A stretch of 49,230 bases of DNA from Pseudomonadota bacterium (GTDB lineage Bacteria; Pseudomonadota; Alphaproteobacteria; SMXQ01). The stretch lies in contig JADFJG010000009.1 in the NCBI GenBank assembly GCA_022566265.1, forward strand, positions 1 through 49,230. Direction: 5' to 3'. Positions 1 to 8,123 of this stretch are shown here, one piece after another. Under the pieces are notes generated by a model. It searched no databases and was not told the origin of the DNA. It saw nothing but the letters and a program-made list of their open reading frames with translations. How positions within the stretch are numbered: position 1 is the first letter of the stretch; the number at the start of each line of letters is the position of its first letter. The position numbers and the translations under genes were made by a program.

Positions 1-1266
1 GCGCTGATCGAGGTTTGGCTCGGGCGTATCCGGGCCTTCGGCTTCGAGGCCCGCGCCGCCCTCGCCGATGCGCCGGGGACGGCCTGGGCGCTGGCGCGTC
101 ACGGCGCCGGTGCCCTCGCCATCCTTCCGCCCGGCCTCACGCCCGGCGGTGTCGAGCGGGCGATCGCCGGCCTGCCGGTGGCGGCGCTGAGGCTCGACCC
201 CGTCACCGTCGCCGAGCTCGATCGGCTCGGCCTTCGCCGCATCGGTGATCTCTGCCGCCTGGCGCGCGCCGACCTCGCGCGGCGTTTCGACGCCGCCCTC
301 ACGGCGCGCCTGGATCAGGCCCTCGGCCGAACATTCGAGCCGATCTCGCCGCGCCGCCCCGTGGTCCCCTGGCGCGCGCGCATGACCTTCGCCGAGCCCA
401 TCGGCGCCGAGCCCCTCGGCAACGCCGATGACATCGCGCTTGCCGCCCGCCGGCTGGTGGAAAGGCTCTCGGCCCGGCTCGCGCCCCGGGCCCGTGGCGC
501 CAGGCGTTTGCGGCTGAGCTTCTTTCGCATCGATGGCGTCGTCGAGCGCGTCGCCATCGGCACCTCCCGGCCGGTGCGCGATGCCGATTACCTGATGCGC
601 CTCTTCGCCGAGCGGCTGGAGCGCGTGAACGCCGGCCCCGGCATCGACGCCGCCATGATCGAGGCGACCGTCGTCGAGGTGCTGGCGCCGGCGCAGGACG
701 AGCTCGAGGGGCTAACGCCCCCCGGCGGCGGCAGGGACGGGCCCGAGGCCCGCGCGCCGGACATCCGGGACCCCCTGGCGCCACTCACGGACAAGCTGGC
801 GAACCGCTTGGGCGAAGGCAACGTGGTGCGGCTGATGACCCGCGATTCGCATTTGCCGGAGCGCGCCTTCACCATCGCCGAGGCCGGGAGGTGCCCCACC
901 GGCGCCGTTCCCGGCGCGGGCGCAAGCCCCCTCCCCCTCACCCCCCGCCCTCTCAGACTGCTTGCCCGCCCGGCGCCGATCGAGGCCATGGCCCTGGTGC
1001 CCGACGACCCCCCGGTCCTGTTCCGCTGGCGCCGGACCACCCACCGGATACGCCGGGCCGACGGGCCGGAGCGCATCGCGCTCGAATGGTGGCGGGGCGA
1101 CGCCTGGCGGCGGGGCGACGGCGGCGCCGTGCCCGACTTCTCGGCCGAGATCCGTGATTACTACCGGGTGGAAGACAGCGGCGGACGGCGCTTCTGGATC
1201 TACCGCGAAGGGACTTATGGCCCGGAGCGGCCGGCGCGCTGGTTCCTGCATGGGCTGTTCCCGTGA
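1..1266 (+). CDS. imuB: ImuB, Y-family polymerase-like mutagenesis protein (5' end cut off by window)
   Basis: The reading frame is open from base 1, so the N-terminus lies outside the window; 421 residues are visible. ImuB is the catalytically inactive Y-family homologue that links ImuA and DnaE2 in the SOS mutasome, working in the cytoplasm at lesion-stalled forks. Visible are a helix-hairpin-helix-like segment (LDRLGLRRIGDLCRLARADL, near residues 72-91), the little-finger region, and the C-terminal ImuB tail ending RDYYRVEDSGGRRFWIYREG then WFLHGLFP. ImuB proteins are usually near 500 residues, so about 80-100 are missing. dnaE2 follows downstream, but a toxin-antitoxin pair separates them. 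The identification is firm; the polymerase active-site region cannot be checked because it is outside the window. Confidence 0.9.
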   Translation, partial: ALIEVWLGRIRAFGFEARAALADAPGTAWALARHGAGALAILPPGLTPGGVERAIAGLPVAALRLDPVTVAELDRLGLRRIGDLCRLARADLARRFDAALTARLDQALGRTFEPISPRRPVVPWRARMTFAEPIGAEPLGNADDIALAARRLVERLSARLAPRARGARRLRLSFFRIDGVVERVAIGTSRPVRDADYLMRLFAERLERVNAGPGIDAAMIEATVVEVLAPAQDELEGLTPPGGGRDGPEARAPDIRDPLAPLTDKLANRLGEGNVVRLMTRDSHLPERAFTIAEAGRCPTGAVPGAGASPLPLTPRPLRLLARPAPIEAMALVPDDPPVLFRWRRTTHRIRRADGPERIALEWWRGDAWRRGDGGAVPDFSAEIRDYYRVEDSGGRRFWIYREGTYGPERPARWFLHGLFP

Positions 1267-1272
1267 AAACTG

Positions 1273-1317
1273 TTGCTAGCAAAGTGCAAGCACTGTATGC
1301 TAGCATTTTGCTAGCAA
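1273..1317 (+). promoter_or_regulatory. Palindromic operator cluster of the toxin-antitoxin pair
   Basis: Three 10-bp palindromes with core GCTAGC are seen: TTGCTAGCAA at 1273-1282, ATGCTAGCAT at 1297-1306 and TTGCTAGCAA at 1308-1317. A weaker dyad, GTGC-AA-GCAC, lies at 1284-1293. Their centres are 11, 13 and 11 bp apart, roughly one helical turn each. They lie between the imuB stop and the antitoxin start. Ribbon-helix-helix antitoxins of this type bind arrays of short palindromes to repress their own operon, so this is inferred to be the autoregulatory operator. Confidence 0.72.
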
Positions 1318-1330
1318 GTGAGGCATGGAT

Positions 1331-1570
1331 ATGGCGAATTTGACGATCCGTAATCTCGACGACAAAGTGGTGAAGACGCTCAAGGCGCAGGCCAAGGCAC
1401 ACAACCGCTCGCTGGAGGCGGAACTGCGGCACCTTCTGACCGAGGCCGCCGCCCAGCGTAAGCGCATGGCGGCTTTCCGTCGACAAGCCGCCCGTATCAG
1501 GGCGATGACGCCCAAGGACCGCCGCCAGACGGATAGCACCTTGTTGATACGCGAGGACCGCGACCGATGA
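1331..1570 (+). CDS. Ribbon-helix-helix antitoxin (FitA/VapB type)
   Basis: This 79-residue protein begins MANLTIRNLDDKVVKTLKAQ, the pattern of Arc/MetJ-fold antitoxins of the FitA type: a beta strand for DNA contact followed by two helices. The basic C-terminal half would wrap the partner toxin. An ATG six bases upstream (1325) is also possible, but GTGAGG at 1318-1323 is better spaced for the ATG at 1331. The stop overlaps the toxin start in ATGA, showing translational coupling. It should neutralise the PIN toxin and repress the operon through the GCTAGC palindromes upstream. The family call is firm; which antitoxin subfamily it belongs to is less so. Confidence 0.85.
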   Translation: MANLTIRNLDDKVVKTLKAQAKAHNRSLEAELRHLLTEAAAQRKRMAAFRRQAARIRAMTPKDRRQTDSTLLIREDRDR

Positions 1571-1989
1571 GCTTCGTCGTCGACGCCAGCGTCGCGATCA
1601 AGTGGTTCATAGAGGAGAATCTGTCCGCGGAGGCAGGGGAGATTCTCGGTCACGGCGAACCCTTATTCGCCCCCGACCTGCTTCTCGCCGAAATCGGCAA
1701 CGTTCTCTGGAAGAAGGTGATCCGGGGCGAGATCACGCGCGGCCAGGCCGAAATCATCGTCACCGCCCTGCCCGATTGTCTCTCCCGTCTCTGGCCTTCC
1801 CGGGAGCTCGCCGGGCGGGCGCTCGCATTGGCGTTCGCTCTCGATCATCCGGTCTACGACTGCCTTTACCTCGCCTGCGCCGAGGCCACGGGCGGAACGC
1901 TCATTACCGCCGACAAGCGTCTCCACGAGGCGGCGGGAAAGGCGGGGTTCGCGGCGCTGGTGCATCCGCTGGGCTCCCCGCCTGCTTGA
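1567..1989 (+). CDS. vapC: PIN-domain ribonuclease toxin (VapC family)
   Basis: The 140-residue protein covers one PIN domain. The four acidic positions that bind Mg/Mn are present: D6 (VVDASVAIKW), E42 (LLLAEIGNVLW), D98 (VYDCLYLACA) and D116 (LITADKRL). VapC toxins cut RNA, often tRNA anticodon loops, when the antitoxin is degraded; the target here cannot be told from sequence. It overlaps the antitoxin gene by 4 bp. The unusual point is location: the pair sits between imuB and dnaE2, which normally adjoin. All active-site residues are intact, so the toxin is probably functional. Confidence 0.9.
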   Translation: MSFVVDASVAIKWFIEENLSAEAGEILGHGEPLFAPDLLLAEIGNVLWKKVIRGEITRGQAEIIVTALPDCLSRLWPSRELAGRALALAFALDHPVYDCLYLACAEATGGTLITADKRLHEAAGKAGFAALVHPLGSPPA

Positions 1990-2085
1990 TCAACAAGAAG
2001 CACCCGGCCGAAGAACTCACCGTGGGACCCGGAAATCTTGAAGAGAAGACCCCCGGAACTCTCGAAGGAAAGACCAAGGACGCCG

Positions 2086-5000
2086 ATGCTTGATCCGCCC
2101 GCCTACGCCGAGCTTCAGGTCACCAGCAACTTCAGCTTCCTGCGCGGCGCCTCCCACCCGGAGGAGTTGGCGGCGACCGCCGCCGACCTCGGCCTCGCGG
2201 CGATCGCGCTCACCGACCGCAACAGCCTCGCCGGCATCGTCAGGGCCCATGGCGGCGCCAAGGAGGCGGGCATCCGTTTCATCGTCGGCTGCCGCCTCGA
2301 TCTCACCGGCGGGCCGAGCCTTTTGTGCTATCCCACGGACCGGGCGGCCTACGGACGGCTTTGCCGTCTGCTCACCCGCACCAAGCGCCGCGCTTCCAAG
2401 GGCGCCTGGGGGATCGAAAAGGCGGACGTCGCCGAGTTCGGCCAGGGACAGATCGTCATCGCCCTGCCGCCCGAGGGCCCCAACGACGGTTTCGCCGACG
2501 AGCTCGGCTGGCTCAGGGAGAATTTCGCCGGCAGGTGCTACCTCGCCATCCATCGTCTCTACCGTGGCGACGACGCCGCAAGGTGCGCCTGGCTGGCGGC
2601 GCTGGCGGCGAGGCGTGACATTCCCCTGGTCGCGACCAACGACGTCCATGCCCATGAGCCCCGGCGCCGGCCGTTGCAGGACGTGCTCACCTGCATCCGG
2701 GAAAAATGCACGATCCACCAGGCCGGACGCCGGCTCGCCGCCAATGCCGAACGCCACCTCAAGCCGGCGGGAGAGATGGCGCGGCTGTTTCGCGACATCC
2801 CCGAGGCCGTCGCGCGGACGGTGGAGATCGCCGGGCGCTGCCGCTTCAGCCTCGATGAGTTACGCTATGAATATCCCGTCGATCCGGTGCCCGGCGGGCG
2901 CTCGCCTCAGGAAGAGCTTGCCCGCCTCGCCCATAGCGGCGCCGAAAAGCGCTACCCCTCGGGCGTACCGGACAAGGTGCTGGCGGCGATCGCCCACGAA
3001 CTCCAGGTGATCGGGACGCTTGGTTACGCGCCCTACTTCCTGACGGTTCATGACATCGTCCGCTTCGCGCGCTCACGCGGTATCCTGTGCCAGGGCCGGG
3101 GATCGGCGGCCAATTCCGCCGTCTGCTACTGCCTCGGCATCACCGCCGTCGACCCGGCGCGGATCGATCTCCTGTTCGAGCGCTTCGTCTCGAGCGCGCG
3201 CAACGAGCCGCCCGACATCGACGTCGACTTCGAGCACGAACGCCGCGAAGAGGTCATCCAGTACATCTACCGCAAGTACGGCCGCGAGCGCGCCGCGCTG
3301 ACGGCCACCGTGATCCGTTACCGCGCGCGCTCCGCCGTGCGCGACGTCGGCAAGGCGCTGGGCCTCTCCCTCGACGCCACCGGCGCGCTGGCCGGCACCA
3401 TCTGGGGCTGGAGCCGCGAGGGCCTCGACGCCGCCCGGGTGCGCGAGGCCGGCCTCGATCCCGAGGATGCGACCGTGGCGCAAACGATGTGCCTCGGCCG
3501 CGAGCTCATCGGTTTTCCCCGCCACCTCTCCCAGCATGTCGGCGGCTTCGTCATCACCCGGGACCTGCTTTCGGAGCTGGTGCCGATCGAGAACGCGGCC
3601 ATGCCCGAACGCACGGTGATCGAGTGGGACAAGGACGATTTGGACGCGCTGGGGATTCTCAAGATCGACGTGCTGGGGCTCGGCATGCTCAGCTGCATCC
3701 GCCGCGCATTCGATCTGCTGGCGCGCCATCACGGCAGGGATCTCGATCTCGCCACCGTGCCCGGCGAGGACGCGGCGGTCTATGACATGCTGTGCCGGGC
3801 CGATTCCATCGGCGTGTTCCAGGTCGAAAGCCGAGCCCAGATGACCATGCTGCCGCGGCTCAAGCCCCGCTGTTTCTACGACCTCGTGATCGAGGTGGCG
3901 ATCGTCAGGCCCGGCCCGATCCAGGGCGATATGGTCCATCCCTACCTGCGCCGGCGCGACGGCAAGGAAGAGGTAAGCTTCCCCTCGCCCGAGCTGCGCC
4001 AAGTGCTGGGCAAGACCCTGGGCGTACCGCTGTTCCAGGAACAGGCGATGAAGATCGCCATCGTCGCCGCCGGCTTCACCGCCGCCGAGGCCGACGGCCT
4101 GCGCCGGGCCATGGCCGCCTTCCGCCGGCCGGGCACCATCCAGACCTTCCGGGACAAGCTGATCGACGGCATGGTGAAGCGGGGCTATGACGAGGACTTC
4201 GCCCAGCGCTGTTACAAGCAGATCGAGGGCTTCGGCACCTACGGCTTCCCGGAAAGCCACGCCGCCAGCTTCGCGTTGCTGGTCTATGTCTCGGCCTGGT
4301 TCAAATGCCATTACCCCGACGTCTTCGCCTGCGCGCTGCTCAACAGCCAGCCCATGGGGTTCTACGCCCCGGCCCAGATCGTCCGCGACGCCCGCGAGCA
4401 CGGCGTCGAGGTGCGGCCCGTGGACGTCAACCACGGCGCCTGGGATTGCACCCTGGAGCCGTCGGGGGACGGCCCACCGAGGGCGCTCAGGCTCGGCTTC
4501 CGCCAAATCAAGGGGTTCGCCCGCGCCGACGCCGAGCGCCTTGCCCAGGAGCGGCCTTCCGGCGGCTATGGCGCCATGGATGAGCTACGGCGGCACGCCG
4601 CCCTCGAGCGGGCGGCGCTGGAAACCCTTGCCCGCGCCGACGCCTTTCGCTCCCTGGGCCTGGACCGGCGCCAGGCCCTGTGGGCGATCCGGGGGTTGGA
4701 TCCCGCCCCGCTGCCGCTGTTCGCCGCCGCCGAGACGGCCGCGAGGATGGAGCCCCGGGCCCCCGGCGCCCCCGGCGCCCCCAGCGGCAAGGAAGACCGG
4801 AAGCGGACGCCGACGGCCCCACTCCCCGCCATGTCGCTCGGCGAGCATGTCATCGAGGATTACCGGAGCCTCCGTCTTTCGCTCAAGGAGCACCCCGCGG
4901 CGCTGCTGCGCGAAGAGTTGGCAAGGCGGGGATACCGGCCCTGCGCGGTGCTCGGGAACCGGCCCGCCGGCACGCGCGTTTCCGTCGCCGGTCTGGTGCT

Positions 5001-5304
5001 CGTGCGCCAACGCCCGGCAAGCGCCAGCGGCGTCATCTTCGTCACCATCGAGGACGAGGGGGGCATTGCCAATCTCGTGGTCTGGCCCGGCGTGTTCGAG
5101 GCCTACCGCCCGGTGGTGCTCAAGAGCCGCCTGATGGGGGTTACGGGCAAGCTCCAACGCGAAGGCGAGGTGATCCACGTGGTGGCCGAGCGCCTCGTCG
5201 ACCTTTCCCCCCTGCTCCCGACCCTCGCCGGGATGGCCGAGGACGCGGCCGCCAGCGGGAGCCGCAAACCCGGCCTTGGCGTCCGTTCACGGGACTTCCA
5301 TTAG
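2086..5304 (+). CDS. dnaE2: DnaE2, error-prone DNA polymerase III alpha subunit
   Basis: DnaE2 is the SOS-induced C-family polymerase that carries out mutagenic translesion synthesis with ImuA and ImuB. The ATG at 2086 follows AAGGA at 2076-2080; an upstream TTG in frame (2038) lacks a comparable site. The 1072 residues show an N-terminal PHP domain (YAELQVTSNFSFLRGASHPE), the polymerase palm with PDIDVDF at about residues 376-382 carrying catalytic aspartates, fingers and thumb, helix-hairpin-helix motifs, and a C-terminal OB-fold (VSVAGLVLVRQRP, near 965). The length is normal for DnaE2 and shorter than replicative DnaE, which has an extra tau-binding tail. No LexA box was seen just upstream; the cassette promoter is probably before imuA, outside the window. 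Confidence 0.96.
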   Translation: MLDPPAYAELQVTSNFSFLRGASHPEELAATAADLGLAAIALTDRNSLAGIVRAHGGAKEAGIRFIVGCRLDLTGGPSLLCYPTDRAAYGRLCRLLTRTKRRASKGAWGIEKADVAEFGQGQIVIALPPEGPNDGFADELGWLRENFAGRCYLAIHRLYRGDDAARCAWLAALAARRDIPLVATNDVHAHEPRRRPLQDVLTCIREKCTIHQAGRRLAANAERHLKPAGEMARLFRDIPEAVARTVEIAGRCRFSLDELRYEYPVDPVPGGRSPQEELARLAHSGAEKRYPSGVPDKVLAAIAHELQVIGTLGYAPYFLTVHDIVRFARSRGILCQGRGSAANSAVCYCLGITAVDPARIDLLFERFVSSARNEPPDIDVDFEHERREEVIQYIYRKYGRERAALTATVIRYRARSAVRDVGKALGLSLDATGALAGTIWGWSREGLDAARVREAGLDPEDATVAQTMCLGRELIGFPRHLSQHVGGFVITRDLLSELVPIENAAMPERTVIEWDKDDLDALGILKIDVLGLGMLSCIRRAFDLLARHHGRDLDLATVPGEDAAVYDMLCRADSIGVFQVESRAQMTMLPRLKPRCFYDLVIEVAIVRPGPIQGDMVHPYLRRRDGKEEVSFPSPELRQVLGKTLGVPLFQEQAMKIAIVAAGFTAAEADGLRRAMAAFRRPGTIQTFRDKLIDGMVKRGYDEDFAQRCYKQIEGFGTYGFPESHAASFALLVYVSAWFKCHYPDVFACALLNSQPMGFYAPAQIVRDAREHGVEVRPVDVNHGAWDCTLEPSGDGPPRALRLGFRQIKGFARADAERLAQERPSGGYGAMDELRRHAALERAALETLARADAFRSLGLDRRQALWAIRGLDPAPLPLFAAAETAARMEPRAPGAPGAPSGKEDRKRTPTAPLPAMSLGEHVIEDYRSLRLSLKEHPAALLREELARRGYRPCAVLGNRPAGTRVSVAGLVLVRQRPASASGVIFVTIEDEGGIANLVVWPGVFEAYRPVVLKSRLMGVTGKLQREGEVIHVVAERLVDLSPLLPTLAGMAEDAAASGSRKPGLGVRSRDFH

Positions 5305-5404
5305 CCCCCGCCGCCGGCAGCCGTCCCAAACATTAACAACAACGAAACACCCGGGGCCTGAATGCCAAAAAATCCCAACGCATCGCCCGCCCGCACGGTC
5401 AAGA

Positions 5405-5419
5405 TTAACGCGGCATTAA
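5405..5419 (+). promoter_or_regulatory. CtrA-type binding box
   Basis: The sequence TTAA-CGCGGCA-TTAA is an exact match to TTAA-N7-TTAA, the consensus bound by the alphaproteobacterial cell-cycle and motility regulator CtrA. It lies about 110 bp before the start of the DUF2336 gene, in a 224-bp gap with no other gene. Its role as an activator or repressor site for that gene is inferred from position. Confidence 0.55.
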
Positions 5420-5528
5420 GACTATCCAATCATAGTGAAACCGTCATTTCTGAGGATCGCGGCCGACGGCGTCCGCGAGCGGCGCTTTGCGAGCGCCGCC
5501 GCGGCGAAGGCTGCTACGGCGGGGCTGA

Positions 5529-6659
5529 ATGAAGAAGCTGCACCAATTAACCGCGGAAGACGTTAGGCGCCTCAAGGCCGACCGGACGGCGCGCACCCGT
5601 GAAACGACCGCCGCCAAGGTGGCGGATCAGTTCAGTCACGGGCAGCTCAGCGATTCCGAGCGGGAAATCGCCGAGGAAATCTTCCGCTACCTGGTGCGTG
5701 ACGTCGCCGTCAAGGTGCGCGAAGCACTGTGCCATCACCTGAAGGAAAGCCGCAACGTGCCGCACGACGTGGCGCTCTCGCTCGCGCGGGACGTCGAATC
5801 GGTGGCGCTGCCGATGCTCCAATCATCCGAGGTGCTGAGCGACGCGGACCTCATCGAGATCGTGCGCAGCCAAGGTCCCGCCAAGCAAAAGGCCGTGGCC
5901 CGCAGGGCGCAGGTATCGGAACAAATCTCGGAGGTCCTCATAGAGACCGAGAACGAAGAGGTGGTAACGACGCTGGTGGAAAACACCAACGCAAAGATCG
6001 GCGAGCAAGCGATGCAGAAGGTGGTCGAAACCTTCCCCGACAGCGACGTCGTGCAGAGCGTCCTGGCCCAGCGGGCCGAACTGCCCATTGCGGTGGCGGA
6101 GCGGCTGGTGGGGCTTGTTTCCTATGCCATGCGCCAACACCTGATCGACCACTACGACTTTCCGGTCGACGAGACCGGAGACGTCATCAAGCAGACGCGG
6201 GAGCGCGCCACCCTCAGCCTGATCGGAACCAGCGATAATCTCGAAAAAGTACGGCGTCTGGTGCGTCAGCTGTTCGCCAATGGCCACCTGACGCCCACGA
6301 TCCTGTTGCGGTCCATGTCGATGGGTAAGCTGATCTTCTTCGAGGTGGCCATGGCCGAGCTCGCCAAAGTGCCGATCATGACGGTCCGCACCCTCCTCTA
6401 CGAAAAGGGTTCTCGCGGCTTTTCATCGATTTTCCAACGCGCCGGCCTGCCGTCGCTGTTTTTGCCGGCGTTCCAGGCGGCGGTCGGCGCCATCCAGAAA
6501 ATCGAATCCGAAGGCACCAGCAACAACCACTCCGAGGTCTCCCGGCGGGTGCTATGGGCGCTGCGCAGCCAGTATCCCGATTACCGGTCCTCGAATTTCG
6601 ACGAAATCCTCGACAAACTCAATCAGCTTACCCGCGACCCCGTGCCCGCCGGGCGCTGA
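5529..6659 (+). CDS. DUF2336 domain protein
   Basis: The 376-residue protein matches the DUF2336 family, found almost only in alphaproteobacteria and of unknown biochemical role. The first half is a series of HEAT-like helix pairs, with the family's pattern visible in LSDSEREIAEEIFRYLVRDV (about 40-59), VREALCHHLKE and LQSSEVLSDADLIEIV (about 98-113). No signal peptide, membrane segment or catalytic motif is seen, so a cytoplasmic adaptor or scaffold is plausible. The C-terminal part (from about 225) is less typical and may be a second helical domain. It stands alone between dnaE2 and a divergent lipoprotein, behind a CtrA-type box. Function is unknown; the family assignment is good. Confidence 0.8.
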   Translation: MKKLHQLTAEDVRRLKADRTARTRETTAAKVADQFSHGQLSDSEREIAEEIFRYLVRDVAVKVREALCHHLKESRNVPHDVALSLARDVESVALPMLQSSEVLSDADLIEIVRSQGPAKQKAVARRAQVSEQISEVLIETENEEVVTTLVENTNAKIGEQAMQKVVETFPDSDVVQSVLAQRAELPIAVAERLVGLVSYAMRQHLIDHYDFPVDETGDVIKQTRERATLSLIGTSDNLEKVRRLVRQLFANGHLTPTILLRSMSMGKLIFFEVAMAELAKVPIMTVRTLLYEKGSRGFSSIFQRAGLPSLFLPAFQAAVGAIQKIESEGTSNNHSEVSRRVLWALRSQYPDYRSSNFDEILDKLNQLTRDPVPAGR

Positions 6660-6742
6660 TCCCCCATTCCGTCGAGGCGCCCCGCGCCATTTGCGCGCTT
6701 CGGCCATAGGGAAGCGCCTGGATTCTACGGATCAGCTAATAA

Positions 6743-7456
6743 TTAAGTGCCGGGGACGTCGGTCTTAAAAGGCCCTCGGGGACGCAGGAACCGGCGTTCC
6801 GACCTCGGCAGGCTGGCGACGTCGATGCCTTCGGAAGACGCCCGGCAAGGTGGCGTGCGGAAGGTATCGGAGCACAGCGAGATGGGCCACGGGTCCTTGA
6901 AGCCGGCCGAAACGAGGCGCCGGCGCATGCTCTCGGCATCGTCGGGCGCGAAAGGGCCGGCGACGACACGATAGACCGTATCATCACCATCTTCCAGACG
7001 GGTGATGACCGGCAGGAATTTGCGCCCCCGGATGACCGCGCGCTGGGACTCCGACCGGTTGGTATAGGTGCCGAGCACGAGGTAGCGTCCGGCGGGCTCG
7101 GGCCGGGCGGCAGGCCGGAGGGCATCGGCGCTTGGCCCATGCCCGGCCGGCCCGGCGGTCCCCTCGGCGCGGGGCGGGTCATCGTAGACGAACGGGTCGA
7201 CAATCATCGAGCCGCCTTTGGTGACGCGCACCCCTTCGGGCAACGGGCGTTCCTTGCACACCGGCTCGTTCCTGATCATCCGCGACATGGCGCAATCCAT
7301 CGCCGTGAAGGCGGAATAGGCGTGATCGGTCATGTTCTTGCCGCTGACGGAATAGCTGACGGCATCGGCGGCCATGACGACCACCGACAGCGCCGAACCA
7401 GCGCCACTACAAGCACCAAGCAATAGCGGCAGGGCAAGGATAGAGAGCGAGCGCAA
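6743..7456 (-). CDS. SPOR-domain lipoprotein
   Basis: The start is TTG at 7456, preceded by AAGGGGGA at a good distance. The N-terminus MRSLSILALPLLLGACSGAG is a lipoprotein signal with lipobox LGAC, so Cys16 would be lipidated. The C-terminal third holds a SPOR-like domain (YLVLGTYTNRSESQRAV to MRRRLVSAGFKDPW, about residues 124-192), a fold that binds denuded glycan strands at the septum. Between them is a proline/alanine-rich linker. It probably sits in the outer or inner membrane facing the periplasm and contacts peptidoglycan. The gene is convergent with the DUF2336 gene. The exact partner and role are unknown. Confidence 0.8.
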   Translation of the reverse strand: MRSLSILALPLLLGACSGAGSALSVVVMAADAVSYSVSGKNMTDHAYSAFTAMDCAMSRMIRNEPVCKERPLPEGVRVTKGGSMIVDPFVYDDPPRAEGTAGPAGHGPSADALRPAARPEPAGRYLVLGTYTNRSESQRAVIRGRKFLPVITRLEDGDDTVYRVVAGPFAPDDAESMRRRLVSAGFKDPWPISLCSDTFRTPPCRASSEGIDVASLPRSERRFLRPRGPFKTDVPGT

Positions 7457-7471
7457 GGTTGAGTCCCCCTT

Positions 7472-7492
7472 ATACCAAAGGTCCTTTGGTAT
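7472..7492. promoter_or_regulatory. Perfect 10-bp inverted repeat upstream of the SPOR gene
   Basis: Arms ATACCAAAGG (7472-7481) and CCTTTGGTAT (7483-7492) flank a single central T. The repeat lies 16-36 bases upstream of the TTG start of the minus-strand SPOR lipoprotein gene. The symmetry and position suit a dimeric repressor site. No run of T follows, so a terminator is unlikely. The regulator is unknown. The remaining bases up to arfB (7493-7684) show nothing else recognisable. Confidence 0.45.
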
Positions 7493-7684
7493 TAATGGAT
7501 TGGCTGGTGCTATTAAGGCAGGATTCCCTTAAAATATCGCGAATACGCCACGAAACTCCCGGAATTCAAGGCTTTGATCCGCCGGCCCGCCCGGCCCCCG
7601 AGGCCCCACCCGGTGATCCGGCCCAAGGGGATGAATCCGGCCAGACGGCCCCTATCTCAGCCATGGACGGCAAAGGAATGAGAC

Positions 7685-8110
7685 ATGATCCGTATCACGC
7701 CGAGCCTGGCGATCGCGGAGAGCGAGATCGAAGAGCGCTTCATCCGCGCCTCGGGGCCGGGCGGTCAGAACGTCAACAAGCTGGCGAGCGCCGTTCAACT
7801 CCGCTTCGACGCCGCCCACTCCCCTTCCCTGCCCGACGAGGTGCGCGCCCGTCTCATCCGTCTCGCCGGCAAGCGGGTCAACGCCGCCGGCGTGCTCGTC
7901 ATCGAGGCCAAGCGCTACCGCAGCCAGGCGCAAAACCGCGCCGACGCGCTCGACCGGCTCACCAAGCTGATCCTACGCGCCAGCGAGAGACCCCGCCCAA
8001 GGCGCCAAACCAAGCCGGGCGCCGCTTCGAAGGAGCGCCGCCTCGAGGCCAAGCGCCAACGCGCCAGGATCAAGCGCACCCGCGCCGCCGTCTCCGATTC
8101 CGAAGGTTAA
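7685..8110 (+). CDS. arfB: ArfB, GGQ-motif ribosome-rescue peptidyl-tRNA hydrolase
   Basis: The 141-residue protein has the catalytic loop GPGGQNVNK (about residues 23-31), whose GGQ hydrolyses peptidyl-tRNA as in class I release factors. The lysine/arginine-rich tail (about 100-136) is the part that ArfB/YaeJ inserts into the empty mRNA channel of stalled ribosomes. Length and domain order match ArfB rather than release factors 1 and 2, which are far longer. The start is supported by AAAGGAATG just before. ArfB releases ribosomes stuck on mRNA without a stop codon, as an alternative to tmRNA. The gene is convergent with the histidine kinase gene. Confidence 0.93.
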   Translation: MIRITPSLAIAESEIEERFIRASGPGGQNVNKLASAVQLRFDAAHSPSLPDEVRARLIRLAGKRVNAAGVLVIEAKRYRSQAQNRADALDRLTKLILRASERPRPRRQTKPGAASKERRLEAKRQRARIKRTRAAVSDSEG

Positions 8111-8123
8111 CGCATTATTCCCC

